Assembly (NCBI RefSeq): GCF_029504735.1 | Contig: NZ_JAQFIP010000002.1 | Coordinates: forward strand, 327,084 to 391,083 | DNA from: Ereboglobus sp. PH5-10 | GTDB taxonomy: Bacteria; Verrucomicrobiota; Verrucomicrobiia; Opitutales; Opitutaceae | Length of the DNA: 64,000 nucleotides | Direction: 5' to 3' | Shown: positions 33,902-43,809 of the stretch, one piece after another | Numbering within the stretch: the first letter of the stretch is position 1 | Layout: the number at the start of each line of letters is the position of its first letter | Notes under the pieces: model-generated | Databases searched by the model: none | What the model was told of the DNA's origin: nothing | Seen by the model: the letters and a program-made list of their open reading frames with translations, nothing else | Position numbers and translations under genes: made by a program

Positions 33902-35311
33902 TTATTGTTGTTGCTGCTCCTGGACCCAGCCGCCGCCGAGGGATTTGTAGAGCGTGACGTAGTTGGCCAGTTGCGCGAGGCGGGCCTGCACGAGGCCTTG
34001 CTGCGCGGAGAAGAGGCCTTGCTGCGCGGTCAGCACGGTGAGGTAGCTGTCAACGCCCTGCTTGTAGCGGGTGTCGGAAAGGTCGTAGCGGCGTTGCTCC
34101 GAGGCGACGCGGAGTTCCTGCGCCTTGATCTGATCGACGTAGGTCGTGCGCGCCACGAGCGCGTCGGACACTTCCTTGAAGGCCGTCTGGATCGTTTTTT
34201 CATACTGCGCGAGCATGATTTTCTGGTTGGCCTCGGTGACGGCGAGGTTGGCCTTGAGGCGTCCGCCGGTGAAGATGGGCACGTTTATGCTCGGCGCGAA
34301 GCTCCACATGAAGGAGTCGCTTTTGAAGAGGTTGTCGAGTTCGACGCTGCCGAAGCCGCCGTTGCCGGTGAGCGAGATCGAGGGGAAGAACGCGGCGCGC
34401 GCGGCGCCGATGCTGGCGTTGGCGCCGCGGAGCGTGTGCTCGGCCTGGAGGATGTCGGGGCGGCGCGTGAGCAGGTCGGAGGGCACGCCGGCGGGAAGCT
34501 CGGCGATGATGCCCTGCCGTCCGAGCGGGAGCGGCGCGGGGAGGTCGGCGGGGAGCGGCGCGCCGACGAGGAGCACGAGCGCGTTGCGGGCTTGCGCGAG
34601 CTGGCGCTTGATGTCGGCCACGCTGGCGCGCGTGCTGTGGACTTGCGTCTCGGCGGTCTTCAGGTCGAGTTCGGAAACGACTTCGCCGTCATACATTTTT
34701 TTGATGAGGTCGTATGAGCCTTCGACGGTTTTGAGCGTGTCCTCGGCGATGGCGAGTTGCTCGTCGAGCGCGCGCTCGGCGAGGTATTGCGAGGCGACGC
34801 CGGCGATGAGCGTGATCTCGGCGCTGCGGCGCGCCTCCTCGGTGGCGAGGTAGTTTTCAAGCGCGGCGTCCTTGAGGCTGCGGACGCGTCCGAAGAAATC
34901 GAGTTCGTAGGACGCGATGCCGACGCCGACGGTGAACTGGTTGCCGGTGGAGGGCTGCCTGGTCATGGAGAACTCCGCGGGCGTGCGCGAGCGGGTGTAG
35001 CCGCCCGCGCCGGCGACGGTGGGCAGGAGCGCGGCGCGCTCGATGCGGTATTGCGCGGCGGCCTGTTCGACGCGGAGAGCGGCGACGCGCAGGTCGCGGT
35101 TGTTTTCGAGCGTGAGGTTGATGATCGCCTTGAGGCGCGGATCGCCGAAGAAATCCTGCCACGCGATGTCCTTCACCGCGGCGGGTTCGTCGGTCGCGCC
35201 CGCGTAGGCGGCCTCGACGGGCATGGGCGGTTGCTCGTATTTCGGAGCCATGGTGCAACCGGCGAGGAGCACCAGCGCGATGGCGCCAAGGGTTAAAGTT
35301 TTTGTCTTCAT
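33902..35311 (-). CDS. RND efflux outer-membrane channel lipoprotein (OprM/NodT type)
   Basis: A 469-residue outer-membrane efflux protein. The start MKTKTLTLGAIALVLLAGC is a lipoprotein signal with lipobox LAGC. The channel body has the two TolC-like repeats of long helices; typical landmarks are the DFFGRVRSLKDAALENYLAT segment, the ARNALVLLVGAPLP loop and RRPDILQAEHTLRGANASIG. It is the third structural gene of the efflux operon, separated from the pump by 132 bases that contain an inverted repeat, which could lower expression or allow a separate promoter. Confidence 0.94.
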   Translation of the reverse strand: MKTKTLTLGAIALVLLAGCTMAPKYEQPPMPVEAAYAGATDEPAAVKDIAWQDFFGDPRLKAIINLTLENNRDLRVAALRVEQAAAQYRIERAALLPTVAGAGGYTRSRTPAEFSMTRQPSTGNQFTVGVGIASYELDFFGRVRSLKDAALENYLATEEARRSAEITLIAGVASQYLAERALDEQLAIAEDTLKTVEGSYDLIKKMYDGEVVSELDLKTAETQVHSTRASVADIKRQLAQARNALVLLVGAPLPADLPAPLPLGRQGIIAELPAGVPSDLLTRRPDILQAEHTLRGANASIGAARAAFFPSISLTGNGGFGSVELDNLFKSDSFMWSFAPSINVPIFTGGRLKANLAVTEANQKIMLAQYEKTIQTAFKEVSDALVARTTYVDQIKAQELRVASEQRRYDLSDTRYKQGVDSYLTVLTAQQGLFSAQQGLVQARLAQLANYVTLYKSLGGGWVQEQQQQ

Positions 35312-35355
35312 TGAGAGTTCTGGAAAATTTTTGAATTTAAAATTGGTTTGTTTTT

Positions 35356-35431
35356 TAACCACGGAGTTCACTGGGGAGCACGGAGGCGGACGTTGTTTTT
35401 ATTCATGTTTCCCCATGCGCTCCGTGGTTAA
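35356..35431. repeat. Inverted repeat between pump and channel genes
   Basis: TAACCACGGAG opens the left arm at 35356 and CTCCGTGGTTA closes the right arm at 35431, with partial pairing between GGGGAGC and the CCCC segment. It resembles the AACCACGGAG intergenic repeats I recall in several phyla. It sits between two minus-strand genes of one operon. Confidence 0.7.
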
Positions 35432-35443
35432 TTCTTTGTTCGT

Positions 35444-38400
35444 TTATCCGATTTTGTTCGGTTTGCTGCGGAATAGTTTCGTAACGACGACGAAGAGCAC
35501 CGGGACGAAGAAGAGGGCGAGGACGGTGCCGGTGATGACGCCGCCGAGCACGCTGGTGCCGATGGCGTTTTGCGAGCCGGCGCCCGCGCCGGTGGAGATG
35601 GCGAGCGGGACGACGCCGCAGCCGAAGGCGAGCGAGGTCATCAGAATCGGGCGAAGGCGGAGGCGCGCGGCGTGCACGGTGGCCTCGAGCAGGCCCATGC
35701 CGCGGTCGAAGCCGTCCTTCGCAAACTCGACGATCAGAATCGCGTTTTTACAGGAGAGGCCGACGGTGGTGATCATGCCGACCTGGAAGTAAACGTCGTT
35801 GGTCATGTTGCGCGACCAGACGGCGAGCACGGCGCCGATGAGGCCGAGCGGCACGACGAGGATGACGGAGATGGGCACCGTCCAGCTTTCGTAGAGCGCG
35901 GCAAGGCAGAGGAACACGACGATGAGCGAGATGGCGTAGAGGGGGCCGGCTTGCGCGCCGGACTGCTTTTCCTCGTAGGAGAGGCCGCTCCAGGCGACGC
36001 TGACGCCGGCGGGAAGTTTTTCGGCCACGATTTGCTCCATGGTGTCCATGGCGAGGCCGGTGCTTTTGCCGGGGAATTCACTGCCCTGGATGGTGACGGA
36101 GGGGAAGCCGTTGAAGCGGTCGAGCGCGGTGGAGCCGTATTCCCAGTGGGTGGTGGTGAAGTCCGAGAAGGGCACCATTTCACCCTTGTTGTTGCGCGCA
36201 TACCAGAGGCCGATGTCCTCGGGCATCATGCGGTATGGGGCGTCGCCCTGGATGTAGATTCTCTTGACGCGTCCGCGGTCAATGAAGTCGCCGATGTAGC
36301 GCGAGGCCCAGCCGATGGAGAGGGTCTGGTTCACCTCGGCGATGGAGAGGCCGAGGGCGCTGACTTTTTCGAGGTCAATATTGAGGTGGAATTGCGGGGT
36401 GTCGTCCATGCCGTTGAGGCGCACCGCGACGAGGTTTTGGTTGTAGGCCGGGTCCATGTTCGCGGAGTAGATGAGTTGCTGGCGCGCGGCGGTGAGCGCG
36501 TCGTGCCCCATGCCCTCGCGGTCGAGGAGGCGCATTTCGAAGCCGCCGGCAATGCCGAGCTCGGCGATGGCGGGGGGCGTGAAGGCGAAGGTGAGCGCGA
36601 CTTTTATCTTGCTGAAGTGCGCCATGGCGCGTCCGACGACGGCGTCAACGCTGTTGTCCTTTTTGTCGCTCTTCAGGCCGAATAGTTTGCGCACCTTGGC
36701 GGTGAAGCTGCTGTCCAGGCGCTCGTCCCAGTCATACAGTTTGATGAAGCCGAGGGAGGCGTTCTGGCCGCGGCCGCCGAAGCTGAATCCGCAAATGGTG
36801 AAGATGGTTTCGACGGCGTCCTTTTCCTCCTCGAGGAAGTAGCGTTCCACCTCCTTGAGCACGTTGACGGTCTGCTCCTGGGTGGAGCCGGGGGGCAGGA
36901 TGGCCTGCATGACGGCGTAACCCTGGTCTTCCGAGGGAAGGAATGATTTCGGGAGGCGCACGAAGATGAGTCCCATGGCGACGGTGATGCCGACATAGAT
37001 GAGCATGACGCGCAGGGGGCGCTTGACCAAGCCCGCGACGCTGCGTTCGTAGCCGTTGGTGCTGCGGTCGAAGACTTTGTTGAACCAGCCGAAGAAGCCG
37101 CGTTTCTTTTCGCCGTGGGCGCCGGGCTTGAGGGGCTTGAGCATGGTGGCGCAGAGGGCGGGCGTGAGCACGATGGCGATGACCACCGAGAGGATCATGG
37201 CCGAGGCGATGGTGATCGAGAACTGCCGGTAAATGACGCCGGTCGATCCGCCGAAGAACGCCATCGGGGTGAACACCGCGGCGAGCACCATGGCGATGCC
37301 GACGAGCGCGCCGGTGATCTGGCCCATTGATTTTTTCGTCGCCTCCTTCGGCGACAAGCCTTCCTCGGACATGACGCGCTCGACGTTTTCGACGACGACG
37401 ATGGCGTCGTCAACCAGCAGGCCGATGGCGAGCACGAGGCCGAACATGGTGAGCGTGTTGATGGTGAACCCGAAGGCCGCGAGCACGGCGAAGGTGCCGA
37501 GCAAAACCACGGGCACGGCGATCGTGGGGATGATCGTGGCGCGGATGTTTTGCAGGAAGAGGAACATGACGAGGAACACGAGCACGATCGCCTCGAGCAG
37601 AGTCTTGACAACCTCCTCGATCGAGATGCGCACGAAGGGCGCGGTGTCCATCGGGTAGATGGCGGCGAGGCTGGGCGGGAAAAACTTGGAGAGGTTCTCG
37701 ACCTCGGCGTGGATGCGGTCGGAGGTGGCGAGCGCGTTCGCGCCGGAGGCGAGCTTGATGCCGCAACCGGCGGAGGGCTGGCCCTTGTAGCGCGCCTCGA
37801 AGTAGTAGCTTTGCTTGTCCTTCTCAATGCGGGCGACGTCCTTGAGGAGCACTTGCGAGCCGTCGGGGTTGACGCGCACCATGATGTTTTCAAATTGCTC
37901 GGCGGTGGTGAGGTAGGTCTGCGCGGTGATGGTGGCGGTGAGGCGCTGGCCCTTGGGCGAGGGCGTGCCGCTGAGCTCGCCGACGGAGACCTGGGCGTTT
38001 TGCGCGGAGATGGCGGCGAGCACCTCGGAGATGCTCATGTTGTAATTGGTGAGGGCGTGCGGGTTGACCCAGATGCGCATGGCATACTTGGCGCCGAAGA
38101 ATTGCACGTCGCCGACGCCGGCCACGCGGCTGAGCGGGTCGCGCACCTGCGTCTCGACATAGTCGGCGATGTCGGCGTCCGACATGGAGTTGTCCGTCGA
38201 GTAGAAGGACACCATCATGAGGAAGTTGCGCGTGGCTTTTTGCACGGTCACGCCCTGGTCCTGCACTTCGTCGGGCAGGAGCGGGAGGGCGAGTTGCATT
38301 TTGTTTTGCACCTGCATTTGCGCGATGTCGGGGTCGGTGCCGACCTCGAAGGTGATGGTCATCGAGAGCGAGCCGTCGCTGTTGCTCGTCGATTCCATGT

Positions 38401-38629
38401 AGCGCATGTTGTCGATGCCGGTCATCTGTTGCTCGATGATCTGGGCGACGCTGTCCTGCACGGTTTTTGCGGAGGCGCCGGGATACATCGCGCTGATCGA
38501 GATCGCGGGCGGCGAGACGTCGGGATATTGCGAGACGGAAAGCGTGTTGATGGACAACAGGCCCGCCAGCATCATGAAGATAGCGATAACCCATGCGAAC
38601 ACGGGGCGGTCGATAAAAAATTTGGCCAT
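35444..38629 (-). CDS. RND multidrug efflux pump, AcrB/MexB (HAE1) type
   Basis: A 1061-residue inner-membrane transporter of the hydrophobe/amphiphile efflux family with twelve membrane helices and two large periplasmic loops. The proton-relay signature is present in helix 4 ([20 protein letters not shown]), and the N-terminus [20 protein letters not shown] is typical. Landmarks include [19 protein letters not shown] and the late [20 protein letters not shown]. It forms a trimer that passes drugs or toxic compounds to the adaptor and channel encoded next to it. It starts 60 bases after the adaptor stop and is 132 bases from the channel gene. Confidence 0.97.
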   Translation of the reverse strand: MAKFFIDRPVFAWVIAIFMMLAGLLSINTLSVSQYPDVSPPAISISAMYPGASAKTVQDSVAQIIEQQMTGIDNMRYMESTSNSDGSLSMTITFEVGTDPDIAQMQVQNKMQLALPLLPDEVQDQGVTVQKATRNFLMMVSFYSTDNSMSDADIADYVETQVRDPLSRVAGVGDVQFFGAKYAMRIWVNPHALTNYNMSISEVLAAISAQNAQVSVGELSGTPSPKGQRLTATITAQTYLTTAEQFENIMVRVNPDGSQVLLKDVARIEKDKQSYYFEARYKGQPSAGCGIKLASGANALATSDRIHAEVENLSKFFPPSLAAIYPMDTAPFVRISIEEVVKTLLEAIVLVFLVMFLFLQNIRATIIPTIAVPVVLLGTFAVLAAFGFTINTLTMFGLVLAIGLLVDDAIVVVENVERVMSEEGLSPKEATKKSMGQITGALVGIAMVLAAVFTPMAFFGGSTGVIYRQFSITIASAMILSVVIAIVLTPALCATMLKPLKPGAHGEKKRGFFGWFNKVFDRSTNGYERSVAGLVKRPLRVMLIYVGITVAMGLIFVRLPKSFLPSEDQGYAVMQAILPPGSTQEQTVNVLKEVERYFLEEEKDAVETIFTICGFSFGGRGQNASLGFIKLYDWDERLDSSFTAKVRKLFGLKSDKKDNSVDAVVGRAMAHFSKIKVALTFAFTPPAIAELGIAGGFEMRLLDREGMGHDALTAARQQLIYSANMDPAYNQNLVAVRLNGMDDTPQFHLNIDLEKVSALGLSIAEVNQTLSIGWASRYIGDFIDRGRVKRIYIQGDAPYRMMPEDIGLWYARNNKGEMVPFSDFTTTHWEYGSTALDRFNGFPSVTIQGSEFPGKSTGLAMDTMEQIVAEKLPAGVSVAWSGLSYEEKQSGAQAGPLYAISLIVVFLCLAALYESWTVPISVILVVPLGLIGAVLAVWSRNMTNDVYFQVGMITTVGLSCKNAILIVEFAKDGFDRGMGLLEATVHAARLRLRPILMTSLAFGCGVVPLAISTGAGAGSQNAIGTSVLGGVITGTVLALFFVPVLFVVVTKLFRSKPNKIG

Positions 38630-38689
38630 GAGAGAATCCTCCTCGGAGGTTTGGAAAACGGTGTGAATTGCTGCGCGCTCGCGCGGTGA

Positions 38690-39913
38690 TTATTCGATGG
38701 GCATGGAGCCGGGCGTCTGGCCGGCGGGCCTGGGCTTGACCGGAATGCCGGGCTGGCGGATGTATTGGAGCCCCTCGACGACGACTTGCTCGCCGGCCTT
38801 GATGCCATCGGTGATGAGCCACTTGGCGCCGATGGTGCGGTCGGCCTTGAGGACGCGCAGCTCGACGGTGTCGCCGCCGTCCTTGCCCTTGGCGACGACG
38901 TAGGCGATGGGCTGCCCCTTGGTGTTGCGCGAGACGCCTTGCTGGGGAACGAGGATCGCCTGGGGCGCGACGCCCTCGACGATCTCAACGTGGACAAACA
39001 GGCCCGGCAGCAACTCGGGCACGCCGCCCTTGGTGGTGTTGGCAAATTCAGCGCGCATCATGATCGACGATGTCGAGGGGTTCACGGAAATGTCGGCGAA
39101 CTGGATTTTGCCGGTCTTGCCGTATTGCTTTCCGGTGAACATGTGGAGGATCGCCTTGTCGAAGCCCTCTTTCGGAGCCTGGAGGAGGCCCGCCTCGCGA
39201 TATTCCTCAAGCTGGAGCGCCTGGCCCGCCGGCTGGGTGATGTCCACGTAGATCGGGTCGAGCTGCTGCACGGTCGCCAGAAGCGTGGCCGTGGCCGCCT
39301 GCACATAGGCGCCCTCGGTGACCTCGGATTTTCCGATGCGGCCGGTGATCGGCGAATACACTTTCGTGTAGGAAAGATTGATCTCGGCGTTTGTGACCGC
39401 GGCCTCGGCGGCCTTGACGTCGGCGACGGCGGCCTTGGCCTGCGCGACGACGTTGTCGTAGTCCTGCTTGCTGACCGAGTTGGTCTTGATCAGCTCCGAG
39501 TAGCGATCTGCCATCGCCTGCGAGGAAACGAGGCTGGCCTGCGCGCGGGCGAGAGTCGCCTTGGCGCTTTCGAGCGTGGCCACGTAGGGCGCGTCGTCGA
39601 TCTGGTAGAGTTGCTGGCCCTCCTTGACCTCGGAGCCCTCGTTGAAGAGGCGCTTTTGCACGATGCCATTGACGCGGGCGCGCACCTCGGCGACGCGGTA
39701 GGCGGACGTGCGGCCGGGCAGTTTGCGCGTGAGCGTGACCGGCTCCGCCTTGACTGTGTAAACGCCGACTTCCAAGGCGGCCATCTGATGTCCGCCCTGC
39801 TGGGCTTTCTTTGAGCAACCCGCGGCGAATGCCGTGGCGACGAGCGTCGCAAGGAGCGGAAGGATGACACGGGAAACGGAGCGTCCGTCTCGGGAGTTTT
39901 TGCTAGGCTTCAT
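38690..39913 (-). CDS. RND efflux periplasmic adaptor, AcrA/MexA type
   Basis: A 407-residue membrane-fusion protein. ATG 39913 gives a lipoprotein signal ending in AAGC; the in-frame ATG at 40063 would add 50 unlikely residues. The adaptor shows the lipoyl halves (VAEVRARVNGIVQKRLFNEG and TKVYSPITGRIGKSEVTEGA), the alpha-hairpin rich in Ala/Gln/Lys between them, and the C-terminal barrel (VEIVEGVAPQAILVPQQGVS). It is the first structural gene after the TetR regulator and has a candidate TetR operator 117 bases upstream. Confidence 0.95.
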   Translation of the reverse strand: MKPSKNSRDGRSVSRVILPLLATLVATAFAAGCSKKAQQGGHQMAALEVGVYTVKAEPVTLTRKLPGRTSAYRVAEVRARVNGIVQKRLFNEGSEVKEGQQLYQIDDAPYVATLESAKATLARAQASLVSSQAMADRYSELIKTNSVSKQDYDNVVAQAKAAVADVKAAEAAVTNAEINLSYTKVYSPITGRIGKSEVTEGAYVQAATATLLATVQQLDPIYVDITQPAGQALQLEEYREAGLLQAPKEGFDKAILHMFTGKQYGKTGKIQFADISVNPSTSSIMMRAEFANTTKGGVPELLPGLFVHVEIVEGVAPQAILVPQQGVSRNTKGQPIAYVVAKGKDGGDTVELRVLKADRTIGAKWLITDGIKAGEQVVVEGLQYIRQPGIPVKPRPAGQTPGSMPIE

Positions 39914-40029
39914 TGTAGGATTAAAAGTGGATGTTTGTTGGTTTTTTGGTGGGAGATGTTCCGTTTCGCAGTAAAAAAAACATGGATGGTCAACGTGGGT
40001 GCCGGACGGTCGCGCTTGGCGCATAAACG

Positions 40030-40042
40030 GCGTTTGAAACAA
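40030..40042. promoter_or_regulatory. Candidate TetR operator upstream of adaptor gene
   Basis: The sequence GCGTTTGAAACAA contains the odd palindrome GTTTGAAAC. The same 13-mer, except for the central base, occurs on the opposite strand at 40732-40744 next to the regulator start. Location 117 bases upstream of the adaptor ATG suits repression of the efflux operon. Inferred from identity and symmetry only. Confidence 0.55.
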
Positions 40043-40050
40043 GCGTCCGC

Positions 40051-40722
40051 CTAATGCGCGCACGCGCCGTCAAGCGACGCCCTCATGCCCGCCGAGCAGA
40101 ACGTCAGCAGGCGGCGCAGCTCCTTTTTCACGCTGAGGTTTTTGCCGAGCTTGTGGCAGCGCAGGTCGGCGAAAAGCATGTGGTGGTGCAGTATGGCGAA
40201 CACCTGGACGGTGCGCCATTCCAGCTCATCCTTGTTCATGTCGGGCAGCGCGCGGGCGAGCATTTTCAAAATGCGATCCTTGAACGGAAGGATAAACGGC
40301 GTGAGGAACGAGGTGATCTCGTCGTCGGGATCGAGAAAAAAGCGGCTGATCATCTTGGCGGTGTGCGCGTATTTGTTGCGCTCGTCCTGGTCGGTGTGCA
40401 GCAGCGGACGGATCGCGGCCTCAAGGATCGCCTCGACCGTCGGCGCGCGGTCGCCCGCCGCGGCTTCCACCTCCTTGAGCAGCGCCATGCGCTCGTCGTT
40501 GAGGGCGGTGATGCGGTGCGCGAGCACCTCGGCGATGAGCCGTTCCTTGGAGCCGAAGTGGTAATTGATCGCGGCGAGGTTGACCCCCGCCTCCTGGGTG
40601 ATCTCGCGAATGGAAACCTGCTGGACCCCGCGCCCCGCGATCATGCGCTCGGCGACGTCGAGAATGCGCGACTTGGTGTCGCGCTCGGCCTCGGCTGCGT
40701 GGTTTTTGTTTCTATCGGTCAT
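40051..40722 (-). CDS. TetR/AcrR family transcriptional regulator of efflux operon
   Basis: A 223-residue regulator. The N-terminal HTH (residues about 36-60, VSIREITQEAGVNLAAINYHFGSKE) is typical of TetR, and a long all-helical ligand-binding domain follows. ATG 40722 is preferred to the in-frame start at 40833, which would add 37 residues before the conserved region. The gene is on the same strand as, and directly upstream of, the efflux operon; candidate operators lie on both sides of it. Likely role: repressing the pump until a toxic ligand is bound. Confidence 0.9.
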   Translation of the reverse strand: MTDRNKNHAAEAERDTKSRILDVAERMIAGRGVQQVSIREITQEAGVNLAAINYHFGSKERLIAEVLAHRITALNDERMALLKEVEAAAGDRAPTVEAILEAAIRPLLHTDQDERNKYAHTAKMISRFFLDPDDEITSFLTPFILPFKDRILKMLARALPDMNKDELEWRTVQVFAILHHHMLFADLRCHKLGKNLSVKKELRRLLTFCSAGMRASLDGACAH

Positions 40723-40744
40723 TTGAAACGGTTGTTTGAAACGC
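40719..40744. promoter_or_regulatory. Two candidate TetR operators at regulator start
   Basis: Two copies of TTTGAAAC lie 13 bases apart (40722-40729 and 40735-40742). The distal one sits in a 13-mer (40732-40744) whose reverse complement GCGTTTCAAACAA matches the site at 40030-40042 in all but the central base. The proximal one overlaps the start codon and matches over nine bases. This arrangement suggests autoregulation. Confidence 0.55.
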
Positions 40745-40963
40745 ACGTTGCAATTTTTGGTTTTAGTGTCAAGCGGCTGTTTTTTGCGGCGCATGAAAAA
40801 GGCATGGTGCCGCGCCGCGCAACCCGCGCGCAATCACGCTGTTGTCAAAATTATGGCAAAATGTTTTTTTTATTTTTCCAAGCGGGCGGCTCCCCTGCCC
40901 CGCCCCCATGCGGTGACGGCGCGATGCGCGAGCACCAAACCCGCGGTTGCGCGTTTGCCTCGC

Positions 40964-42418
40964 CTATTTTTTCAACCCGTGCAGGTAGCTGTCGATTTTA
41001 TTGGCGGTGATCACGCCGTAGTTGATCGTGCCGAGCCAGCCGGACATGATGATGCCAACGCTGCCGGCGTGATAAAGGCCGGGGAGTTTTTCGCCGAGAT
41101 TCATCGACACGGGCAGCCCCTCGAATTTCGTGCCGAACGACGCGCCCTGGTAATGCCGCGTGTAGCGCTCGACCGTGCGCGGCGTGGCGGCCTCGGTCCA
41201 GTCGATCTTTTCGCGCACGCCGGGGATGAAGCGTTCGAGCGCGGTGACGGCCTCGTCGATGAGGCGCGTTTTGTTTTCCTCGTAAGTGGCGTCGTCCATT
41301 TTTTCCCAGTCGGGATAGCGGCCGTTGAGCGAGGCGACGACGGTGTGGCGGGGCTCGGGCGCATGGGGGCGCGTTTCGGGATAATAGACGGAAAAGGTGC
41401 GGCTGGTCGTGCGCAGGTCGGTGAGCGCGGCGCTGTCGTATTCGGGCTCGTCGGACGTGAAGATAAGGTCGCCGATGCGCGGAATCGTTTCGCCCTTGCG
41501 AATGCCGAGATACACCTGGCACGAGCTCGTGTTGATGCGCACGGCGCGAGCCTGCGCGACAAAATCGGCGGGGAAGTTTTCCGCGCCCGCGAGCTTGAAG
41601 ATGGTGTTGTGGATGTTGGCGTTGGAGAGGACTGCCTTGGCGCGGATGACGCGGCCGCTGGAGGCGACGATGCCGCGGGCGGTTTTGCGCGTCACGCCGT
41701 CCGCGCCGGTTGTTTCCTCGACGAGGATTTTTTCGACGAGAACTTTTTTGCGCAGCTCGACTCCGTTTTTGCGGAGTTCTGCGCACATTTTTTCGATGAG
41801 CACGTCGGAGCCGCCTCGAAAGGTGAACACGCCCGCGCCCATGAAATTCGAAAAAACGATGCCGTAAGTGATCGCGGGGTCGTCGAAGTTGGAGCCGTTG
41901 GCGTAGGAGATCGGCTCCATGAGAAGGCGGTGCACATCGGGGCGGCCTGGGAAGAAGCGCTCGAACATTTGGCCGGTCGTCTCGGTGTTGTTGTCGTAGT
42001 AATTCATCGCGCGCAGGTGGTCGTAGAACGCCTCCACCTGGGCGCGCGGGAGCTTGAACTGCTCGACGAGCACGCGCGTGTAGTCCTCGCGGGTGAATGT
42101 CGTCCACACGTCCATTTGCGGATTCACGAAGCGCACGTCCTTGAGTTGCTCGATGGAGTCGGCGATTTCCCGCGTCCAGTAGCGGCGGCAGGATTTGATC
42201 ATGCCGGAGGGGAAGCCGTGGAGCGAGATGTCGAAAATGTGCCCGCCCTTGCGCGTGAACCAGGTGGCGAGCCCGCCGAATTGGTAATGGTGTTCGAGCA
42301 GGAGCACGCGATGGCCGGCCTTCGCGAGGACGTTTGCCCCGGTCAAGCCACCCAAACCGCTGCCGATAACAATGACGTCATATTCATCAGCGACTCCTTT
42401 TAACCAATCGTAAGCCAT
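40964..42418 (-). CDS. CrtI-like FAD-dependent oxidoreductase
   Basis: A 484-residue flavoprotein of the phytoene desaturase / carotenoid isomerase-related superfamily. The N-terminal dinucleotide motif [21 protein letters not shown] and the following acidic residue ([11 protein letters not shown]) bind FAD, and the C-terminal flavin segment is [20 protein letters not shown]. No carotenoid synthase genes are nearby, so the substrate is unknown; desaturation or isomerisation of a hydrophobic substrate is the usual chemistry. The start ATG at 42418 was chosen because it precedes the conserved motif closely. It lies 65 bases after gmhA, with a perfect palindrome between. Confidence 0.88.
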   Translation of the reverse strand: MAYDWLKGVADEYDVIVIGSGLGGLTGANVLAKAGHRVLLLEHHYQFGGLATWFTRKGGHIFDISLHGFPSGMIKSCRRYWTREIADSIEQLKDVRFVNPQMDVWTTFTREDYTRVLVEQFKLPRAQVEAFYDHLRAMNYYDNNTETTGQMFERFFPGRPDVHRLLMEPISYANGSNFDDPAITYGIVFSNFMGAGVFTFRGGSDVLIEKMCAELRKNGVELRKKVLVEKILVEETTGADGVTRKTARGIVASSGRVIRAKAVLSNANIHNTIFKLAGAENFPADFVAQARAVRINTSSCQVYLGIRKGETIPRIGDLIFTSDEPEYDSAALTDLRTTSRTFSVYYPETRPHAPEPRHTVVASLNGRYPDWEKMDDATYEENKTRLIDEAVTALERFIPGVREKIDWTEAATPRTVERYTRHYQGASFGTKFEGLPVSMNLGEKLPGLYHAGSVGIIMSGWLGTINYGVITANKIDSYLHGLKK

Positions 42419-42443
42419 GCAAAATAAACAGAAATGCAAATCG

Positions 42444-42462
42444 AAGGGCGCGGCGCGCCCTT
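42444..42462. other. 19-base perfect palindrome between gmhA and CrtI-like gene
   Basis: AAGGGCGCG G CGCGCCCTT is a nine-base perfect inverted repeat around one G. It could fold as a strong hairpin that ends or attenuates the gmhA transcript, but no T-run follows on the minus strand. Confidence 0.6.
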
Positions 42463-42483
42463 TGGAAAAATTTTGGATCAGCG

Positions 42484-43059
42484 TTACTCGACCGCCGCGT
42501 CGATCAGGTCGCAGAAATGGTGAACGAGGAACAGGTGCGCCTCCTGCGCGCATCGTCCCGAGTCGCCGGGGATGATCAGGTCGACCGTCGCCATTCCCCT
42601 GGCCTTGCCGCCGCCCCTGCCTAGGAAGCTGATGCTTTCGAGGCCGAGCTTTTTGGCCGTTTCGAGGGCGGCGAGGATGTTGGCGGAGTTGCCGCTCGAG
42701 GTGATCCCAATCACGACATCGCCCGGTTTCGCGAGCCCCTCGATTTGGCGCGAGAACGCGGCGTCAAACCCGTAATCGTTGCCGATGCAGGTGATCAGCG
42801 AACCGTCCGCATTCAACGCGACGGACGGGAGCGAGCGCCTGTTCTTGAAATAGCGTCCGACGAGTTCCGTTGAGAAATGCTGCGCCTCCGCCGCGCTGCC
42901 GCCGTTGCCGCAAATGAGCAGTTTGTTGCCCGAGCGCACGGTCTTGAGAATCAGCTCCGCCGCGCGGTCGATTTCGGCGCGGATTTCCTTGAGCGATTCG
43001 ATGCAACGCGCGGTTGCGGCGATTGAGTTGTCGAGAAGGTTGGTTGGTGTCGTGCTCAT
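42484..43059 (-). CDS. gmhA: Sedoheptulose-7-phosphate isomerase GmhA
   Basis: A 191-residue SIS-domain enzyme that makes D-glycero-D-manno-heptose 7-phosphate, the first step of ADP-heptose synthesis for lipopolysaccharide core. The sugar-phosphate signature [20 protein letters not shown] and the [18 protein letters not shown] loop are present, together with the late His ([16 protein letters not shown]). Length matches the family. Its presence supports a Gram-negative outer membrane. Confidence 0.95.
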   Translation of the reverse strand: MSTTPTNLLDNSIAATARCIESLKEIRAEIDRAAELILKTVRSGNKLLICGNGGSAAEAQHFSTELVGRYFKNRRSLPSVALNADGSLITCIGNDYGFDAAFSRQIEGLAKPGDVVIGITSSGNSANILAALETAKKLGLESISFLGRGGGKARGMATVDLIIPGDSGRCAQEAHLFLVHHFCDLIDAAVE

Positions 43060-43149
43060 GGTTGGTATTTTCTATTGGAGGAAAATGGATTTCGCGATTC
43101 AGTGTGCAGGAAAATGCGGCGGGGCGCGAGGAGGGGCAGCCGGACAGGC

Positions 43150-43809
43150 TCAATCAAAGTCGTCCTCGGCGGGCAACTCTATGGCCTCGCGGCAGTCCTC
43201 CATCATGCGGAGTGATATCTCGCGCAGATCAAAAAGCATGCACAACGCCTCGGCGCGATACTTGGCCAGCGCGGACGAATGCCTGGCCGCCTTTTCGTCG
43301 AGGATGGCGATGGCTCTGTTTATTTCGCCAAACATCCGTTTGAACAAGCTGACCGCCATGGCGAAATCCCCGAAGTCCAGCGCGTGCACGGCGAGCACGG
43401 CATGCGATTCGCCGCGATGCAACGCGGCCGCGAATGCGACGGCGAGCGGCTGGGGCACGGACGCCGGGTTCGCGGCGATGCGCTCCCATTCGCGCGAGAG
43501 CTTCAGGTGGATGGCCCTGAGCGCCACGTAAATGTAATTTTTGTGAACAGTGTAGGGCCCCTGGTCATCGTCCTCGTCGTCGTCATCGTCATCATCCTCC
43601 TCGTTTGAGCTAAGCCGCCAGCCCATGTGCGCGGCTGCTTTTTCGAGCCGGTTCTCATCGCGAAGCAGCAACTCGTAAAAGCCGATATAGCGATGAATCG
43701 TGTCGTCCTGTTCGCGCAGGTAATGCTCCCAGTCGAACTCATTCCAAGCCACGCCGCCGACATCGTCGTCGTCGGAATCGGATGGGTTGTTTGGATCGAA
43801 GCTACTCAT
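43150..43809 (-). CDS. Acidic hypothetical protein with Asp tract
   Basis: A 219-residue protein without signal or membrane segments and without a family I recognise. Residues about 70-85 are a run of Glu/Asp (NEEDDDDDDDEDDDQGP), encoded by a repeat of GAC/GAT triplets at 43565-43605. The remainder is helical (VYVALRAIHLKLSREWERIA, LAVHALDFGDFAMAVSLFKR). ATG 43809 is used; an in-frame ATG at 43842 exists. It ends 90 bases before gmhA begins downstream and is probably transcribed with it. Confidence 0.75.
   Translation of the reverse strand: MSSFDPNNPSDSDDDDVGGVAWNEFDWEHYLREQDDTIHRYIGFYELLLRDENRLEKAAAHMGWRLSSNEEDDDDDDDEDDDQGPYTVHKNYIYVALRAIHLKLSREWERIAANPASVPQPLAVAFAAALHRGESHAVLAVHALDFGDFAMAVSLFKRMFGEINRAIAILDEKAARHSSALAKYRAEALCMLFDLREISLRMMEDCREAIELPAEDDFD

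Noticed and set aside
37550..38689. 379-codon plus-strand frame opposite the RND pump
   Set aside because: The opposite strand encodes a complete HAE1 pump; the frame has no family-like pattern.
42444..42462. Intrinsic terminator
   Set aside because: The palindrome is perfect but no T-run follows on the transcribed strand, so it is listed only as a palindrome.
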